This document shows, in pieces, positions 25,087 to 33,860 of a stretch of DNA of 42,936 nucleotides. The DNA comes from Polaromonas sp. (GTDB taxonomy: Bacteria > Pseudomonadota > Gammaproteobacteria > Burkholderiales > Burkholderiaceae_C). Numbering within the stretch: the stretch's first letter is position 1; every line of letters starts with the position of its first letter. The DNA is taken from assembly GCA_025352405.1 (NCBI GenBank), contig JANXTM010000267.1:1-42936 (forward strand), in the 5' to 3' direction. The translations under genes were made by a program, and so were the position numbers. The notes under the pieces are model-generated. The model was not told where the DNA came from and did no database searches. It saw only the letters and a program-made list of their open reading frames with translations.

Positions 25087-25452
25087 TCAGGCCACCATAC
25101 GCAGGGCGCGGGCGTCACTTTCGATCTGGGCTTTCAGTTCCGGAAAATGTTCTGCTGGCAGCGCCTGCCGTGCATTGGCCAATGCAAGCGCAGTCATCAA
25201 AAGGGCTGTGCCCGGCACGATCACCAGGATCCAGTGAAACTGGTTGTTCAAAAAACCCAGCATCAACGCAATACCTGCAAGCACTACAAACACACATCCA
25301 CAGACCCCAGCCAACGCCCAGGCCACGCTGCGTTTGATCAATTGGGCGCTGGCGACTCTGGCTTCCTGATTGAACAGTGCTGCATACGCCGAGACATGGT
25401 TCATAACCAGGTCGGGGCGCTGAATCAAGGTGGAAAAAAGAGGGTGCAGCAT
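25087..25452 (-). CDS. Phage-holin-family / YqjE-like membrane protein
   Basis: A 121-residue protein with two strong membrane segments (about 45–70, ALAGVCGCVFVVLAGIALML, and about 74–94, WILVIVPGTALLMTALALAN) and an amphipathic N terminus (DLVMNHVSAYAALFNQEARV). It belongs to the group annotated as holin superfamily III / YqjE. Despite that name it is not evidence of a prophage: chromosomal yqjDEK-type groups carry it as a normal gene. It lies between the DUF883 gene (37 bp upstream) and the YqjK-position gene (21 bp downstream). Confidence 0.82.
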   Translation of the reverse strand: MLHPLFSTLIQRPDLVMNHVSAYAALFNQEARVASAQLIKRSVAWALAGVCGCVFVVLAGIALMLGFLNNQFHWILVIVPGTALLMTALALANARQALPAEHFPELKAQIESDARALRMVA

Positions 25453-25489
25453 GGTTTAGGCCGGCAGTTCTAGCTTCGATGCGTGTTAA

Positions 25490-25885
25490 TTAATGGTTTT
25501 TGCGATGGCGTAAAGATGCCACCAACAAGGCCACTACGGCGCCGACGCCGGCTGCAATCAATACGGAGCGCATGGGTTGCTCGGCCACGTAGTGGGTGGT
25601 GGCACTGGCGTAACGTGACAGCGACTGCTGCGCTTTGTCTTTGGCTTCCACTGCCATGTCCAGGCTCTGACGGGCCAACTTTTGTGCTTTGGACGCCAGC
25701 ATATCTACCAGTGGGTCCACGTCGCCACGCAGCTCGCGAACTGTGTTTTCTGCCTTGTCCAGCACGTGGTTGGCATAGTCACGGGTGGCGACGACTGCGC
25801 TGTCGGCGTTTTGCAGCAACTCTTTGGAGGCGTTCCGAATACCGGGTGCAGCGTCACTGGCAAGATTGGAGGTGGTTGAGGTCAT
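25490..25885 (-). CDS. DUF883 / ElaB–YqjD family membrane-anchored protein
   Basis: A 131-residue protein with a long amphipathic helical region (about 20–95, KELLQNADSAVVATRDYANH onward) and a C-terminal membrane anchor (YVAEQPMRSVLIAAGVGAVV near 98–117, then ALLVASLRHRKNH). The glycine-patterned anchor and basic tail are the family signature. E. coli YqjD is an inner-membrane protein reported to bind ribosomes in stationary phase. It heads the tightly spaced run YqjD-like, YqjE-like, YqjK-position, ferritin-like, all on the minus strand, 88 bp after the DUF1328 gene. Confidence 0.88.
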   Translation of the reverse strand: MTSTTSNLASDAAPGIRNASKELLQNADSAVVATRDYANHVLDKAENTVRELRGDVDPLVDMLASKAQKLARQSLDMAVEAKDKAQQSLSRYASATTHYVAEQPMRSVLIAAGVGAVVALLVASLRHRKNH

Positions 25886-25973
25886 GGCAGGTCCTTGGTT
25901 TGTTGAGATGGGAAGGTTTGAATCGTGGATGGATTGGGCGCTGTGCTGTTGCGCTATGAGTAAATCTGCGGCG

Positions 25974-26138
25974 TCAGTTCTTTTTGGCCAGACTCACCAC
26001 AAAACCAACAATGGCCATGATGGCGAAAATGAAGAACAGGATTTTGGCGATCTCAACTGCGCCAGCGGCAATACCGCCAAACCCAAAGACTGCAGCGATC
26101 AAAGCAATAACCAGAAATACGACAGAATAATGCAGCAT
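25974..26138 (-). CDS. DUF1328 small membrane protein (YtjA-like)
   Basis: A 54-residue protein with two membrane helices ([20 protein letters not shown] and [19 protein letters not shown]) and the end KKN. This is the usual size and pattern of DUF1328. I chose MLHYSVVF at 26138 because AAGGAG precedes it at proper spacing; a longer upstream reading adds 20 non-family residues. Function unknown; relatives are stress induced in several proteobacteria. It lies 202 bp downstream of the histidine kinase gene on the same strand. Confidence 0.88.
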   Translation of the reverse strand: MLHYSVVFLVIALIAAVFGFGGIAAGAVEIAKILFFIFAIMAIVGFVVSLAKKN

Positions 26139-26340
26139 CAGCAGCTCCTTGAATGCGATTTTTAGGAATGGGTCAACATCCCGAAACACGTGTGTCAAGG
26201 TTAACGAAGTGCGATAGTTTTCTTCATCGGCTGTTGTCGTGCTGCCCTGTAAGCGGGAGCCAGAAGGCCCTGTAGGCGGCCGCTGACACTGAACGCCGGG
26301 CAGTGCGTGTAGTGCGTGCGCCGGCCGGGCTAAAAAAGTT

Positions 26341-27681
26341 CTAATCTATTTTGGGCAATACTGCGGAAATGCGCGTGCCATTACCCTTGGCACTGACCAC
26401 ATTCAAGCGGCCGCCGGCTGCTTCAACCCGGTGGCGCATGCCATCCAGGCCATGGCTGGTGGAAGCCACATCGTCAAGCTCAAATCCCTTGCCGTTGTCG
26501 TTTACCTCGATAGAAATATAGCCTTCGAGATTTTGCAGACTGACCACCGCTTGAGAGGCCTCTGCATATTTGCCGATATTCGTCAGCGATTCCTGCACGA
26601 GCCTGTAAACCGTCAATTGTGCCGCCCCGCCAAGTTCAACAGTTTCCAGGTCGGTGGTGATGGACAAGCCGGAGCGTTCTTCAAACTCACGCGCAAGTAT
26701 TTCAAGCGAGGCCACCAGACCCAGTTGGGACAGTGAAGACGGCCGCAAATCTTCAACGATGCGGCGCGTCATGGCAATCACGCTGTTAAGCGTAGTGGTC
26801 AGGTGTGCCAGGCGTTCTGCTACCTCGGGCAGGCTGCCGGCCAGTCGCGATTTGAGGCGCGCCACATCCAGCTTGGCAGCGGTCAGCAGTGCACCCAGCT
26901 CGTCGTGCAGTTCGCGGGCCAGGAAACCGCGTTCATCTTCGCGCACGTTTTGCAAGTGGGTAGCCAGCTTGGCGAGGTTGGCGGTGCGTTCACGTACCTG
27001 CAGATCAAGCTGGTCGCGCTCGCGCTGCAAAGCTTCTTTTTCGCGTATGCCAGACTCCAGAAGCGCCTGTGTCTGCATCAGATACATGTAGAAGGCCAGC
27101 AAGCCCGCCAGGGCCATGATGGCGATGCCAATGCGCGAGAGTTGCAGGGTCTCATTGATCTGGGTTTGCCCTAGTTCCATCTTGCGAATGCTGCTGGCGG
27201 CCAGCTTGATCGATTGCGCACGAATGGCCAACATCTGGTCTTTGCCTACGTCTGTGGTCAGGACGAACTTCCAGGCCTCTTCTTTGTCTTCCTTGCGCAT
27301 GCGCACGGTCAAATCAATTTCTGCCAGCTTGCGTGATATGTGCCTGGACATGATGCCGAAATCGTCCAGTTCCTGTTTGTAGGGCGTGAACATCAGGCGC
27401 AGGGCGTCGAGGTTCTGGTTGATTTCTTCCAGCGCAGACGTATACGGGTCAAGGTAAGTCTGGTCGCCAGTAAGCAGGTACCCGCGCTGACCGGTTTCAG
27501 CGTCGAGCAGGTTCTGCATCAATCTGTTCAAAGCGCTGCGCGTTTGCTGGGCTTGCTCGATATTCGCTGCTGCGGCAGTGGACTGGCGAAAACTCATCTC
27601 GTTGACTGCGAGCAGGCTGAAAGCGGCCAGCACCGCCAAAGGCAGGCTGATGACCATTCTGGGAAGTGAAATTTTTTTCAC
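26341..27681 (-). CDS. CHASE3-domain sensor histidine kinase (NarL/UhpB type)
   Basis: A membrane sensor kinase of about 446 residues. An N-terminal membrane helix (about 8–27) and a periplasmic CHASE3-type domain (about 30–165, including [20 protein letters not shown]) come first. Next are a second membrane helix (about 180–200), a coiled coil ([20 protein letters not shown]), a HisKA_3 box with phospho-acceptor His259 in [14 protein letters not shown], and an HATPase_c domain ([18 protein letters not shown]). I chose the GTG at 27681 because GTAGGAGA lies just upstream; a TTG 13 codons earlier is less likely. It is divergent from the NarL-type regulator at 27812, its probable partner. Confidence 0.9.
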   Translation of the reverse strand: MKKISLPRMVISLPLAVLAAFSLLAVNEMSFRQSTAAAANIEQAQQTRSALNRLMQNLLDAETGQRGYLLTGDQTYLDPYTSALEEINQNLDALRLMFTPYKQELDDFGIMSRHISRKLAEIDLTVRMRKEDKEEAWKFVLTTDVGKDQMLAIRAQSIKLAASSIRKMELGQTQINETLQLSRIGIAIMALAGLLAFYMYLMQTQALLESGIREKEALQRERDQLDLQVRERTANLAKLATHLQNVREDERGFLARELHDELGALLTAAKLDVARLKSRLAGSLPEVAERLAHLTTTLNSVIAMTRRIVEDLRPSSLSQLGLVASLEILAREFEERSGLSITTDLETVELGGAAQLTVYRLVQESLTNIGKYAEASQAVVSLQNLEGYISIEVNDNGKGFELDDVASTSHGLDGMRHRVEAAGGRLNVVSAKGNGTRISAVLPKID

Positions 27682-27811
27682 GGGAAATTCTCCTACGTAC
27701 TTTAGGGTGCTATTCGTCAATAATCGAGCACGAATATCAACCCGTTTAGTTATTCTGGCCGGGTTTTACATTTTGCTGCCCAGTATGTGGGCGCTATAGA
27801 AAGACAGCGAC

Positions 27812-28444
27812 ATGATCAAAATTGGAATCGTGGATGACCATGCCATCGTCCGTTCGGGGCTTAAGCAGTTTTTCTCCGATCAGGTGGATTTGCGTGTTGT
27901 CGGTGAGGCCGCCAGCGGTCGCGAGGCGATTGACCTGGTTCGCAATGTAGAACTTGATATTCTTGTCATGGATCTGTCCATGCCGGGGCAAAGCGGTATT
28001 GACGCGCTGGCCATGATCCGGGCCAAAGCGCCTGACGTGGGCATTCTCATTTTGAGTGGCTACCCAGAAGAGCATTACGCCGTTAACCTGATTCGTCAGG
28101 GTGCGAGCGGCTATCTGAACAAGGAGTGCGATCCGGCCGAGATTGTCGACGCGATCCGCGTCATTTCGCTGGGCAAGCGCTACATCACGCCCGCAGTTGC
28201 AGAGCTGCTGGCCCAGCAATTGAACCGGCCCAATGACAAGGCTGCGCATGAACAGTTGTCCGAGCGCGAGTTTCAGGTTTTTCTCAAGCTGGCCAAGGGA
28301 GAAACAGCGGGCGATATTGCCAAGGCGCTGTCGCTGAGCGTTAAAACCGTCAGCACATACAGAACCCGCGTGATGGAAAAAATGAGCTTGGCTTCCAATA
28401 GTGATTTGACTTACTACGCCTTGAAAAACAAGTTGATCGACTGA
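27812..28444 (+). CDS. NarL/FixJ-family response regulator
   Basis: A 210-residue two-domain regulator. The receiver domain (about 1–120) has Asp8/Asp9, phospho-acceptor Asp54 in VMDLSMPG, Ser82 and Lys104 in GYLNKE. The LuxR-type DNA-binding domain (about 145–205) has LSEREFQVFLKLAKGETAGD and then ALSLSVKTVSTYRTRVMEKM. It should bind DNA as a dimer after phosphorylation by the divergent CHASE3 kinase, whose gene starts 130 bp away. Targets are unknown; the nearby stress genes are the obvious candidates. Confidence 0.93.
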   Translation: MIKIGIVDDHAIVRSGLKQFFSDQVDLRVVGEAASGREAIDLVRNVELDILVMDLSMPGQSGIDALAMIRAKAPDVGILILSGYPEEHYAVNLIRQGASGYLNKECDPAEIVDAIRVISLGKRYITPAVAELLAQQLNRPNDKAAHEQLSEREFQVFLKLAKGETAGDIAKALSLSVKTVSTYRTRVMEKMSLASNSDLTYYALKNKLID

Positions 28445-28564
28445 TTGCATTTGTAAATCATCCCTGTTGTTGTCTCGCCTTGCCATGCTGCAGGACTGCC
28501 AGCAACTTTGCACTTAGATCTAGACGATTTAAAAATGGAATAACTTCAATCGCTTGCTACCTGC

Positions 28565-28948
28565 TCATTCATGGGACGGCAGGCTCAAACCAATACAGTA
28601 ATCTACAAGAGCGTCGATCTCATTGGATTTGTCAAAGACCGCATCAACGCCTAACTGCGCGCAGCGTTGGCGGATGTCAGCGGTAGCGTAGTTGCTCAAC
28701 ACCACCATTTTTTGCGTGGGTCGGCGGTTGCGACATGCTGAAAGAACTCCCAACCCACTGCCTTGTTTTAAAAATAGGTCGACTATGGCCAGATCCCAGG
28801 CCTGAGGGTTCTCAATCAACCATGACTTGCCGTCGTTTTCGTTGTCTGACGTTCCGACTGTGTTTACGCCGGCAAGCTCTTCAAGCGTAGCAATCAGATT
28901 TTCGCAAATGGTCGGATTGTCTTCAACAACATAAGTGTTTAGTCTCAC
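28565..28948 (-). CDS. Stand-alone response regulator receiver protein
   Basis: A 127-residue receiver domain with no output domain. Key residues: Glu9/Asp10 in VVEDN, Asp57 in AIVDLFLKQGSG, Ser85 in VVLSNYA, and Lys107 in FDKSNE. It probably acts as a phosphate sink or as a protein-binding switch, possibly for the nearby CHASE3 kinase; this is inference from position. The start is a GTG at 28948 without a strong ribosome binding site. It converges with the NarL-type regulator gene, leaving 120 bp between. Confidence 0.88.
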   Translation of the reverse strand: MRLNTYVVEDNPTICENLIATLEELAGVNTVGTSDNENDGKSWLIENPQAWDLAIVDLFLKQGSGLGVLSACRNRRPTQKMVVLSNYATADIRQRCAQLGVDAVFDKSNEIDALVDYCIGLSLPSHE

Positions 28949-29306
28949 TGATCAGATCCAGGTGGGGACGTACTTCAAGCGGAATGCAAAATATCTTGCA
29001 TCGGCCAGACCGCGAGTGACTCGAAAAGGCGAGGTAGTCATGTGTCTCAATATATTTTCCCTGCCCCCTATTTTGCCAGCGACCGTGGTCATTTTTTGTA
29101 GGAAGTTTCCTACTCTTTTGTCGTAGGCTTGCGCTGACAGACTTTTATCGTCATTGCCGATGGTAGTGGACTGTCTTGTGACTGACATTAACACTAACAA
29201 TCCTCTCGTATTTGTGCGCCATTGCTGAGTTCCGCAGAGCGGCTGTTTGTTGCAGTCTTTGCGCTAACTCCGCCTTTGATGCTTCGAGGCACCTACCGGT
29301 AAATGC
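28949..29306. other. 358-bp intergenic region between receiver gene and AsmA gene
   Basis: No reading frame with family resemblance is seen. It is more AT-rich than its surroundings and holds a 16-bp palindrome at 29098–29113 (GTAGGAA–GT–TTCCTAC), with a partial echo GTAGG shortly after. It must contain the promoters of the divergent receiver and AsmA genes, but I could not place them with confidence. Confidence 0.5.
29098..29113. promoter_or_regulatory. Perfect 7-bp-arm palindrome, possible operator
   Basis: GTAGGAA, two-base spacer, TTCCTAC, in the AT-rich divergent region between the receiver and AsmA genes. The symmetry fits a dimeric regulator such as a NarL-type protein, but no second copy near the other cluster genes was found. 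Confidence 0.3.
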
Positions 29307-31400
29307 ATGAACCAACCCCTGTCTCAATATCCTATTCTTCGACGAATGCTCGTTGGTGCAGCAGCGTTGACTGTGATGGTGATCGTGGTGGTATTTTTCT
29401 TCCCGTGGGATGCGTTGCGCGGCCCGATCAATCGCTATGTGTCAGCTCAGCTCGGTCGCCGGTTTGAAATCACCCAGCACTTGGCAGTTCAATTGCAACC
29501 CTTTCCTTGGGGTAGGACCACAGTGCGGGCCGACGGGCTGGAGTTGGCTAACCCCGAGTGGGCCAATGAACCCTATCTGGTCAAGGCTGCGGCTGCGGAG
29601 TTTGAAATCAAACTCTGGCCGCTGTTTCTCGGCGTTGTGGACATGCCGCGCGTGTCCTTGTTCAAGCCCTCGATCAACCTGCAAATTGAGCCTGACGGAC
29701 GGCGAACCTGGGCGCTTTCGCGCGACACCTCGAACGTCAGTTCGACGCCGACCATCGGCGCTCTGACCATTGACCAGGGCACAGTCAAATATCGAGCCAG
29801 GGCGCGAGGCGCAGACATGACGGTACAGTTCTCCCTTGCATCGGAGGCAGATGCACCCGCTTCAAACACATCAGCGCCAGGCCTGGCATCCACGCTCGTA
29901 CCTTTGCCGTTGAGCTACCAGGTCACAGGTCAATGGAAAAATGAGCCTTTTACGGCCAGAGGACGCGCCGGCGGCGTGCTGCAGCTCAGCCAGAACGTCA
30001 AGGAATCCTTTCCGATCGAAATTAATGCGGTGGCCGGTAAAACCACCCTGAAAGCCAAAGGCTTGATTGAAAACCTGGAGGAACTGGGTGGGTTGGATGC
30101 AAGCTTTGACGTACACGGCAACAACCTTGAAGAACTGTACAAACTTCTCGGCGTTGTGCTGCCGTCTACGCCACCTTACAAGCTTCGCGGGAACCTGCAA
30201 AAACGCGGCAAGGTCTGGTCCGCGAGCAAAATGAATGGCATGCTGGGTGGGTCAGACCTGAGCGGTGATTTGACTTTTGACACGTCGGGTACCACCCCTT
30301 TGCTGACTGGAAAGGTGCAATCCAAACTGCTGGATTTTATTGATTTAAGGCCAGTGATCGGCCTGCCAGTCAAGGCATCAGCAACTTCGACCGCAACGCC
30401 AGCCAATGCTTCACGCAAGGTGTTGCCCACTGCAACACTCGATCTGGTACGACTCAAAGCCATGAATGCCGATGTCACCTACAGCGCGGCAGATATCCGT
30501 CATGTGGAACAACTGCCGCTCGACAAAGGCAGCGTTCATGTCAAGCTCAATAATGGCGTTTTGCAGCTGGCTCCAGTCGCGCTTGGTGTCGCAGGTGGCT
30601 CATTGGCGGGGCGTATCACCATTGATGCCAACGCAGTACCGGCTTCCTTTGAAACAAAGCTGGACTTGGTTGCAGTCAAGTTAAACAAGCTCTTTCCCAC
30701 CATTGAGACCACCAAAAGTAGCCTCGGAAAAATCAGCGGGAAAATTGACCTGAAAGGGCGCGGCAATTCAGCGGCCCAGATGTTGGGCTCCAGCTCCGGA
30801 AGCGTGGCCGTACTGATGGGGAAAGGCGAGATCAGCAAGTTGTTGCTTGAGTTTATAAATTTGAATGGTGGCGAAATTATCAAGCTTTTACTGAGTGGCG
30901 ACCGTAATGTTCAGTTGCGATGTGCGGCCGCTGCATTTGAAGTCAAACAAGGCTTGATGAGGACCAAGACCATCGTGCTTGATGCGACGGATACCGTGAT
31001 CAATGGCAGTGGGCAGATCAGCTTGGCCAATGAAACTCTGGATATCTTGTTGTTTCCGCAACCCAAAGATGAGGGAATTTTGTCGCTGCGCTCACCACTA
31101 AAAATTTCAGGTACATTTGCCGCGCCTACTGCCGGGCCTGACAAGCTGGCATTGGCCGGTCGTGCCGGTCTGACGCTGGCGTTAGGCTTGATCAATCCGC
31201 TGCTGGCACTGGCTGCAACAGTAGAAACAGGGCCCGGCCAAGACGCCGACTGTAGCCGGGTTCTTGCGATTGCCGCAGACCCCAAAGCCAAAGCCCAAAC
31301 GCAAGCACCGGCTAAACCTTCCGTGCCTGCTGCACCTGTTCAACCCCCGCCGTCCGCATTAAAAGCGCCCGTGCCAAGTGACCTGCATACCCGACCTTGA
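29307..31400 (+). CDS. AsmA family envelope protein
   Basis: A 697-residue AsmA-like protein: short cytoplasmic N terminus, one membrane helix (about 14–35, MLVGAAALTVMVIVVVFFFP), then a large periplasmic beta-rich region. AsmA-type features are INRYVSAQLGRRFEITQHLA near residue 40, LANPEWANEPYLVKAAAAEF near residue 79, and the C-terminal DTVINGSGQISLANETLDIL near residue 567. AsmA and its relatives (TamB, YhdP) are linked to phospholipid transport between membranes and outer-membrane homeostasis. A Pro/Ala-rich tail ends the protein. It may belong functionally to the neighbouring envelope-stress cluster. Confidence 0.88.
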   Translation: MNQPLSQYPILRRMLVGAAALTVMVIVVVFFFPWDALRGPINRYVSAQLGRRFEITQHLAVQLQPFPWGRTTVRADGLELANPEWANEPYLVKAAAAEFEIKLWPLFLGVVDMPRVSLFKPSINLQIEPDGRRTWALSRDTSNVSSTPTIGALTIDQGTVKYRARARGADMTVQFSLASEADAPASNTSAPGLASTLVPLPLSYQVTGQWKNEPFTARGRAGGVLQLSQNVKESFPIEINAVAGKTTLKAKGLIENLEELGGLDASFDVHGNNLEELYKLLGVVLPSTPPYKLRGNLQKRGKVWSASKMNGMLGGSDLSGDLTFDTSGTTPLLTGKVQSKLLDFIDLRPVIGLPVKASATSTATPANASRKVLPTATLDLVRLKAMNADVTYSAADIRHVEQLPLDKGSVHVKLNNGVLQLAPVALGVAGGSLAGRITIDANAVPASFETKLDLVAVKLNKLFPTIETTKSSLGKISGKIDLKGRGNSAAQMLGSSSGSVAVLMGKGEISKLLLEFINLNGGEIIKLLLSGDRNVQLRCAAAAFEVKQGLMRTKTIVLDATDTVINGSGQISLANETLDILLFPQPKDEGILSLRSPLKISGTFAAPTAGPDKLALAGRAGLTLALGLINPLLALAATVETGPGQDADCSRVLAIAADPKAKAQTQAPAKPSVPAAPVQPPPSALKAPVPSDLHTRP

Positions 31401-31452
31401 GGCTGCAGGCCCGCCTTTAGCATGACTTGATAAAAAACTTGACTCCGCCAAG

Positions 31453-32202
31453 TCAGTGGCTGCCGCAGACCGCGCAGGCCAGATTGCGCGGCATGCTGAC
31501 TTCTGTCCAAACCATATTTCGCCCGTCCAGCATCAGCAAGCGGCCTGTCAGGCTTTGCCCGATACCGCACAGCAGCTTAAGGGCTTCAGCCGCCTGAACG
31601 CTGCCGATAATACCCACCAGTGGTGCAAAGACTCCCATGGTCGCGCATCTGGTCTCTTCGAAATGTCCTGTGTCCGGAAACACGCAGGCATAACACGGTG
31701 ACAGCACACTGCGCGGGTCATACACCGCCACCTGGCCGTCAAAGCGAATCGCAGCGCCTGACACCAGCGGCTTGCGGTGTTTGGTGGTTGCACGGTTGAT
31801 GGCGTGGCGCGTGGCGAAGTTGTCGGTGCAGTCGAGCACCACGTCCGCTTGCGCCACCAGCACATCGAGCAGCACATCGTCTGCGCGTGCAGCGACAGTG
31901 GTAACTTCGACGTCCGGGTTGATGTCGGCAATTGCGCGCCGGATGGATTCAGCCTTGAATTCGCCCACACTAGCCAGCGTGTGCGCAATTTGCCGCTGTA
32001 AGTTGGTGGCATCCACCTTGTCATGGTCAACCACTGTCAGATGCCCCACGCCTGCGCTGCCCAGGTACAGCGCAACTGGTGAGCCTAACCCGCCCGCACC
32101 CACGATGAGTGCGCGGGAGCCCAGCAGTACTTGCTGACCTTCAATGCCGAGCTCGTCCAGAAGAATATGGCGTGAGTAGCGCAGCAGTTGTGCGTCATTC
32201 AC
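31453..32202 (-). CDS. moeB: Molybdopterin-synthase adenylyltransferase MoeB / ThiF family
   Basis: E1-like enzyme of 249 residues that adenylates the C terminus of a ubiquitin-like sulfur carrier (MoaD for molybdopterin, ThiS for thiazole). The nucleotide-binding loop GAGGLGSPVALYLGSAGVG is near residue 32, followed by DHDKVDATNLQRQIAH near residue 59, DCTDNFATRHAINR near 124, and RCATMGVFAPLVGI near 181. Zinc-site cysteine pairs CYAC and CAVC are present. It lies 22 bp after ctpA on the same strand. MoeB and ThiF cannot be separated by this sequence alone; the symbol follows usage in related genomes. Confidence 0.88.
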   Translation of the reverse strand: MNDAQLLRYSRHILLDELGIEGQQVLLGSRALIVGAGGLGSPVALYLGSAGVGHLTVVDHDKVDATNLQRQIAHTLASVGEFKAESIRRAIADINPDVEVTTVAARADDVLLDVLVAQADVVLDCTDNFATRHAINRATTKHRKPLVSGAAIRFDGQVAVYDPRSVLSPCYACVFPDTGHFEETRCATMGVFAPLVGIIGSVQAAEALKLLCGIGQSLTGRLLMLDGRNMVWTEVSMPRNLACAVCGSH

Positions 32203-32224
32203 GCCTTACACCTCACAAAAAAGA

Positions 32225-33664
32225 TCAATTTTCTTTTTTCTCGTTCTTGTTTTCGACAACCGCCGTTTTGCTGACGATCACCGGACGACCCTTGAGCTGG
32301 TTGATCGCCTGCATGAGCGGGAAGTCCTTGTCGCTGCCCAATTCTGGCGGGCGGCGTTGTTCGGGTGTTTTCCTGGCGTCTTCTTCAAGCTTTTTGAGCG
32401 CTTCATCACGTGCTTTTTCGCGGTTGGCGTCTTTCACTTCGGCGCCCTGACCGCTGCTCAGGTGTTTTTCAAGATCAGCTTCGCGCGTGCGCAGGGCTGC
32501 AAATGGGCTGCCTTCGAGGGTCTCGTCCACCATCACATCGGGAATGATGCCCCTGGCTTGAATAGACTTGCCGCTGGGCGTGTAGTAGCGCGCGGTGGTG
32601 AGCTTGATGCCGGTGTCGGGGCCCAGTGGCCGCACGGTCTGGACCGAACCTTTGCCAAAGGTCTGGTTACCCATGATGATGGCGCGTTTGTGGTCTTGCA
32701 AAGCGCCCGCCACGATCTCGCTGGCTGATGCAGAGCCTTCATTGACAAGCACCACCAATGGCACGGTTTTAAGGGCTGCAGGCAATCTCTTAAGTGGGTC
32801 ATTACCGCTGCGACGCAGGTAAAACTCTGGTGATGCCTTGTAGACAAACTTGCTTTCTGCGAGTTGTCCGTTGGTCGACACCACGGTCACGTTTTCAGGC
32901 AGAAAAGCTGCCGAAATAGCCACGGCTGCGTCGAGCAAGCCGCCTGGGTCATTGCGCAAATCAAGTACCAGGCCCTTGAGATTGGGCTCCTGCTTGTAGA
33001 TGGCTTCAAGCTTGGTGGCAAAGTCGTCAACGGTGCGTTCCTGGAACTGGCTCAGGCGAATCCAGGCATAACCTGGCTCAACCACCCTGCTCCGAACCGA
33101 TTGCGTGCGGATTTCCTCGCGCACGATGGTCACCGGGAAAGTGCGGCTTTCGTCCTTGCGCAAGATCATCAGGACAACCTTGCTCTTGGGCTCGCCACGC
33201 ATTTTTTTCACGGCGTCGTTAAGCGACAGGCCCTTGACCACGGTGTCATCGATTTTGGTAATCAGGTCATTGGGTTTAAGGCCCGCACGGTCAGCTGGCG
33301 ACCCCTCGATCGGGGATACAACCTTGACCAGGCCGTCCTCCTGGGTAATTTCTATGCCGACACCAACAAAGCGTCCGCTGGTGCCTTCGCGAAATTCCTT
33401 AAATGATTTTTTGTCAAAGTACACCGAGTGGGGGTCCAGGCTGGAGACCATGCCACCAATCGCATCGGAGATGAGTTTTTTCTCATCAACGGGCTCAACA
33501 TAGTCAGTTTTGACCATGCCGAACACTGCGGACAATTGCTGCAGCTCCTCAAGCGGCAAGGGACTGAGGCCACCCCGCGCGACCGCTTGCAGTTGCACGG
33601 TAGTGAGGGCACCTGCCACGGCACCAATTGAAATCCAGCCTGCGATCTTGAGCTTTTGACCCAT
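32225..33664 (-). CDS. Carboxyl-terminal processing protease CtpA (peptidase S41)
   Basis: A periplasmic serine protease of 479 residues with an N-terminal signal or anchor (about 6–28). A PDZ domain (about 98–175, with GVGIEITQEDGLVKVVSPIE) precedes the S41 catalytic domain. The catalytic dyad is Ser313 in SASAS and Lys338 in TFGKGSVQTV, spaced 25 residues as in E. coli Prc. The C terminus is a charged, Lys/Glu-rich tail. Such proteases trim periplasmic and lipid-anchored proteins, often peptidoglycan hydrolases. It forms a group with moeB; gpmA lies 196 bp upstream on the same strand. Confidence 0.92.
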   Translation of the reverse strand: MGQKLKIAGWISIGAVAGALTTVQLQAVARGGLSPLPLEELQQLSAVFGMVKTDYVEPVDEKKLISDAIGGMVSSLDPHSVYFDKKSFKEFREGTSGRFVGVGIEITQEDGLVKVVSPIEGSPADRAGLKPNDLITKIDDTVVKGLSLNDAVKKMRGEPKSKVVLMILRKDESRTFPVTIVREEIRTQSVRSRVVEPGYAWIRLSQFQERTVDDFATKLEAIYKQEPNLKGLVLDLRNDPGGLLDAAVAISAAFLPENVTVVSTNGQLAESKFVYKASPEFYLRRSGNDPLKRLPAALKTVPLVVLVNEGSASASEIVAGALQDHKRAIIMGNQTFGKGSVQTVRPLGPDTGIKLTTARYYTPSGKSIQARGIIPDVMVDETLEGSPFAALRTREADLEKHLSSGQGAEVKDANREKARDEALKKLEEDARKTPEQRRPPELGSDKDFPLMQAINQLKGRPVIVSKTAVVENKNEKKEN

Positions 33665-33816
33665 AAAAATACCCCGGTAAACCTGTTGCGCAATCCGTTA
33701 TGCAGCAAACACTGCAAAAGCCTTGAAGAAATATACACCTAGGACAAAGACCTCACGCTACAGTTCCATTGTCAGCACGGGCGTCCGCAGTGAAAAGCGC
33801 TGAAAATACGTTAAAA

Positions 33817-33846
33817 GGCGCCAGAACGCCCGGGTTTTACCGGGCC
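33817..33846 (-). terminator. Possible terminator after gpmA
   Basis: On the minus strand GCCCGG–TAAAAC–CCGGGC (33845–33828) lies just past the gpmA stop, followed within about a dozen bases by GGCGCCTTTT. The stem is short and the T run is offset, so this is only a candidate. Confidence 0.4.
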
Positions 33847-33860
33847 TTTACATAGGCCCC

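Noticed and set aside
25087-25452. Holin-family gene as a sign of prophage
   Set aside because: No phage structural, lysis or integrase genes nearby; the neighbours form a yqjDEK-like chromosomal stress group.
28445-28564. Terminator between the convergent regulator and receiver genes
   Set aside because: No stem with a T run could be found; only short AT-rich sequence.
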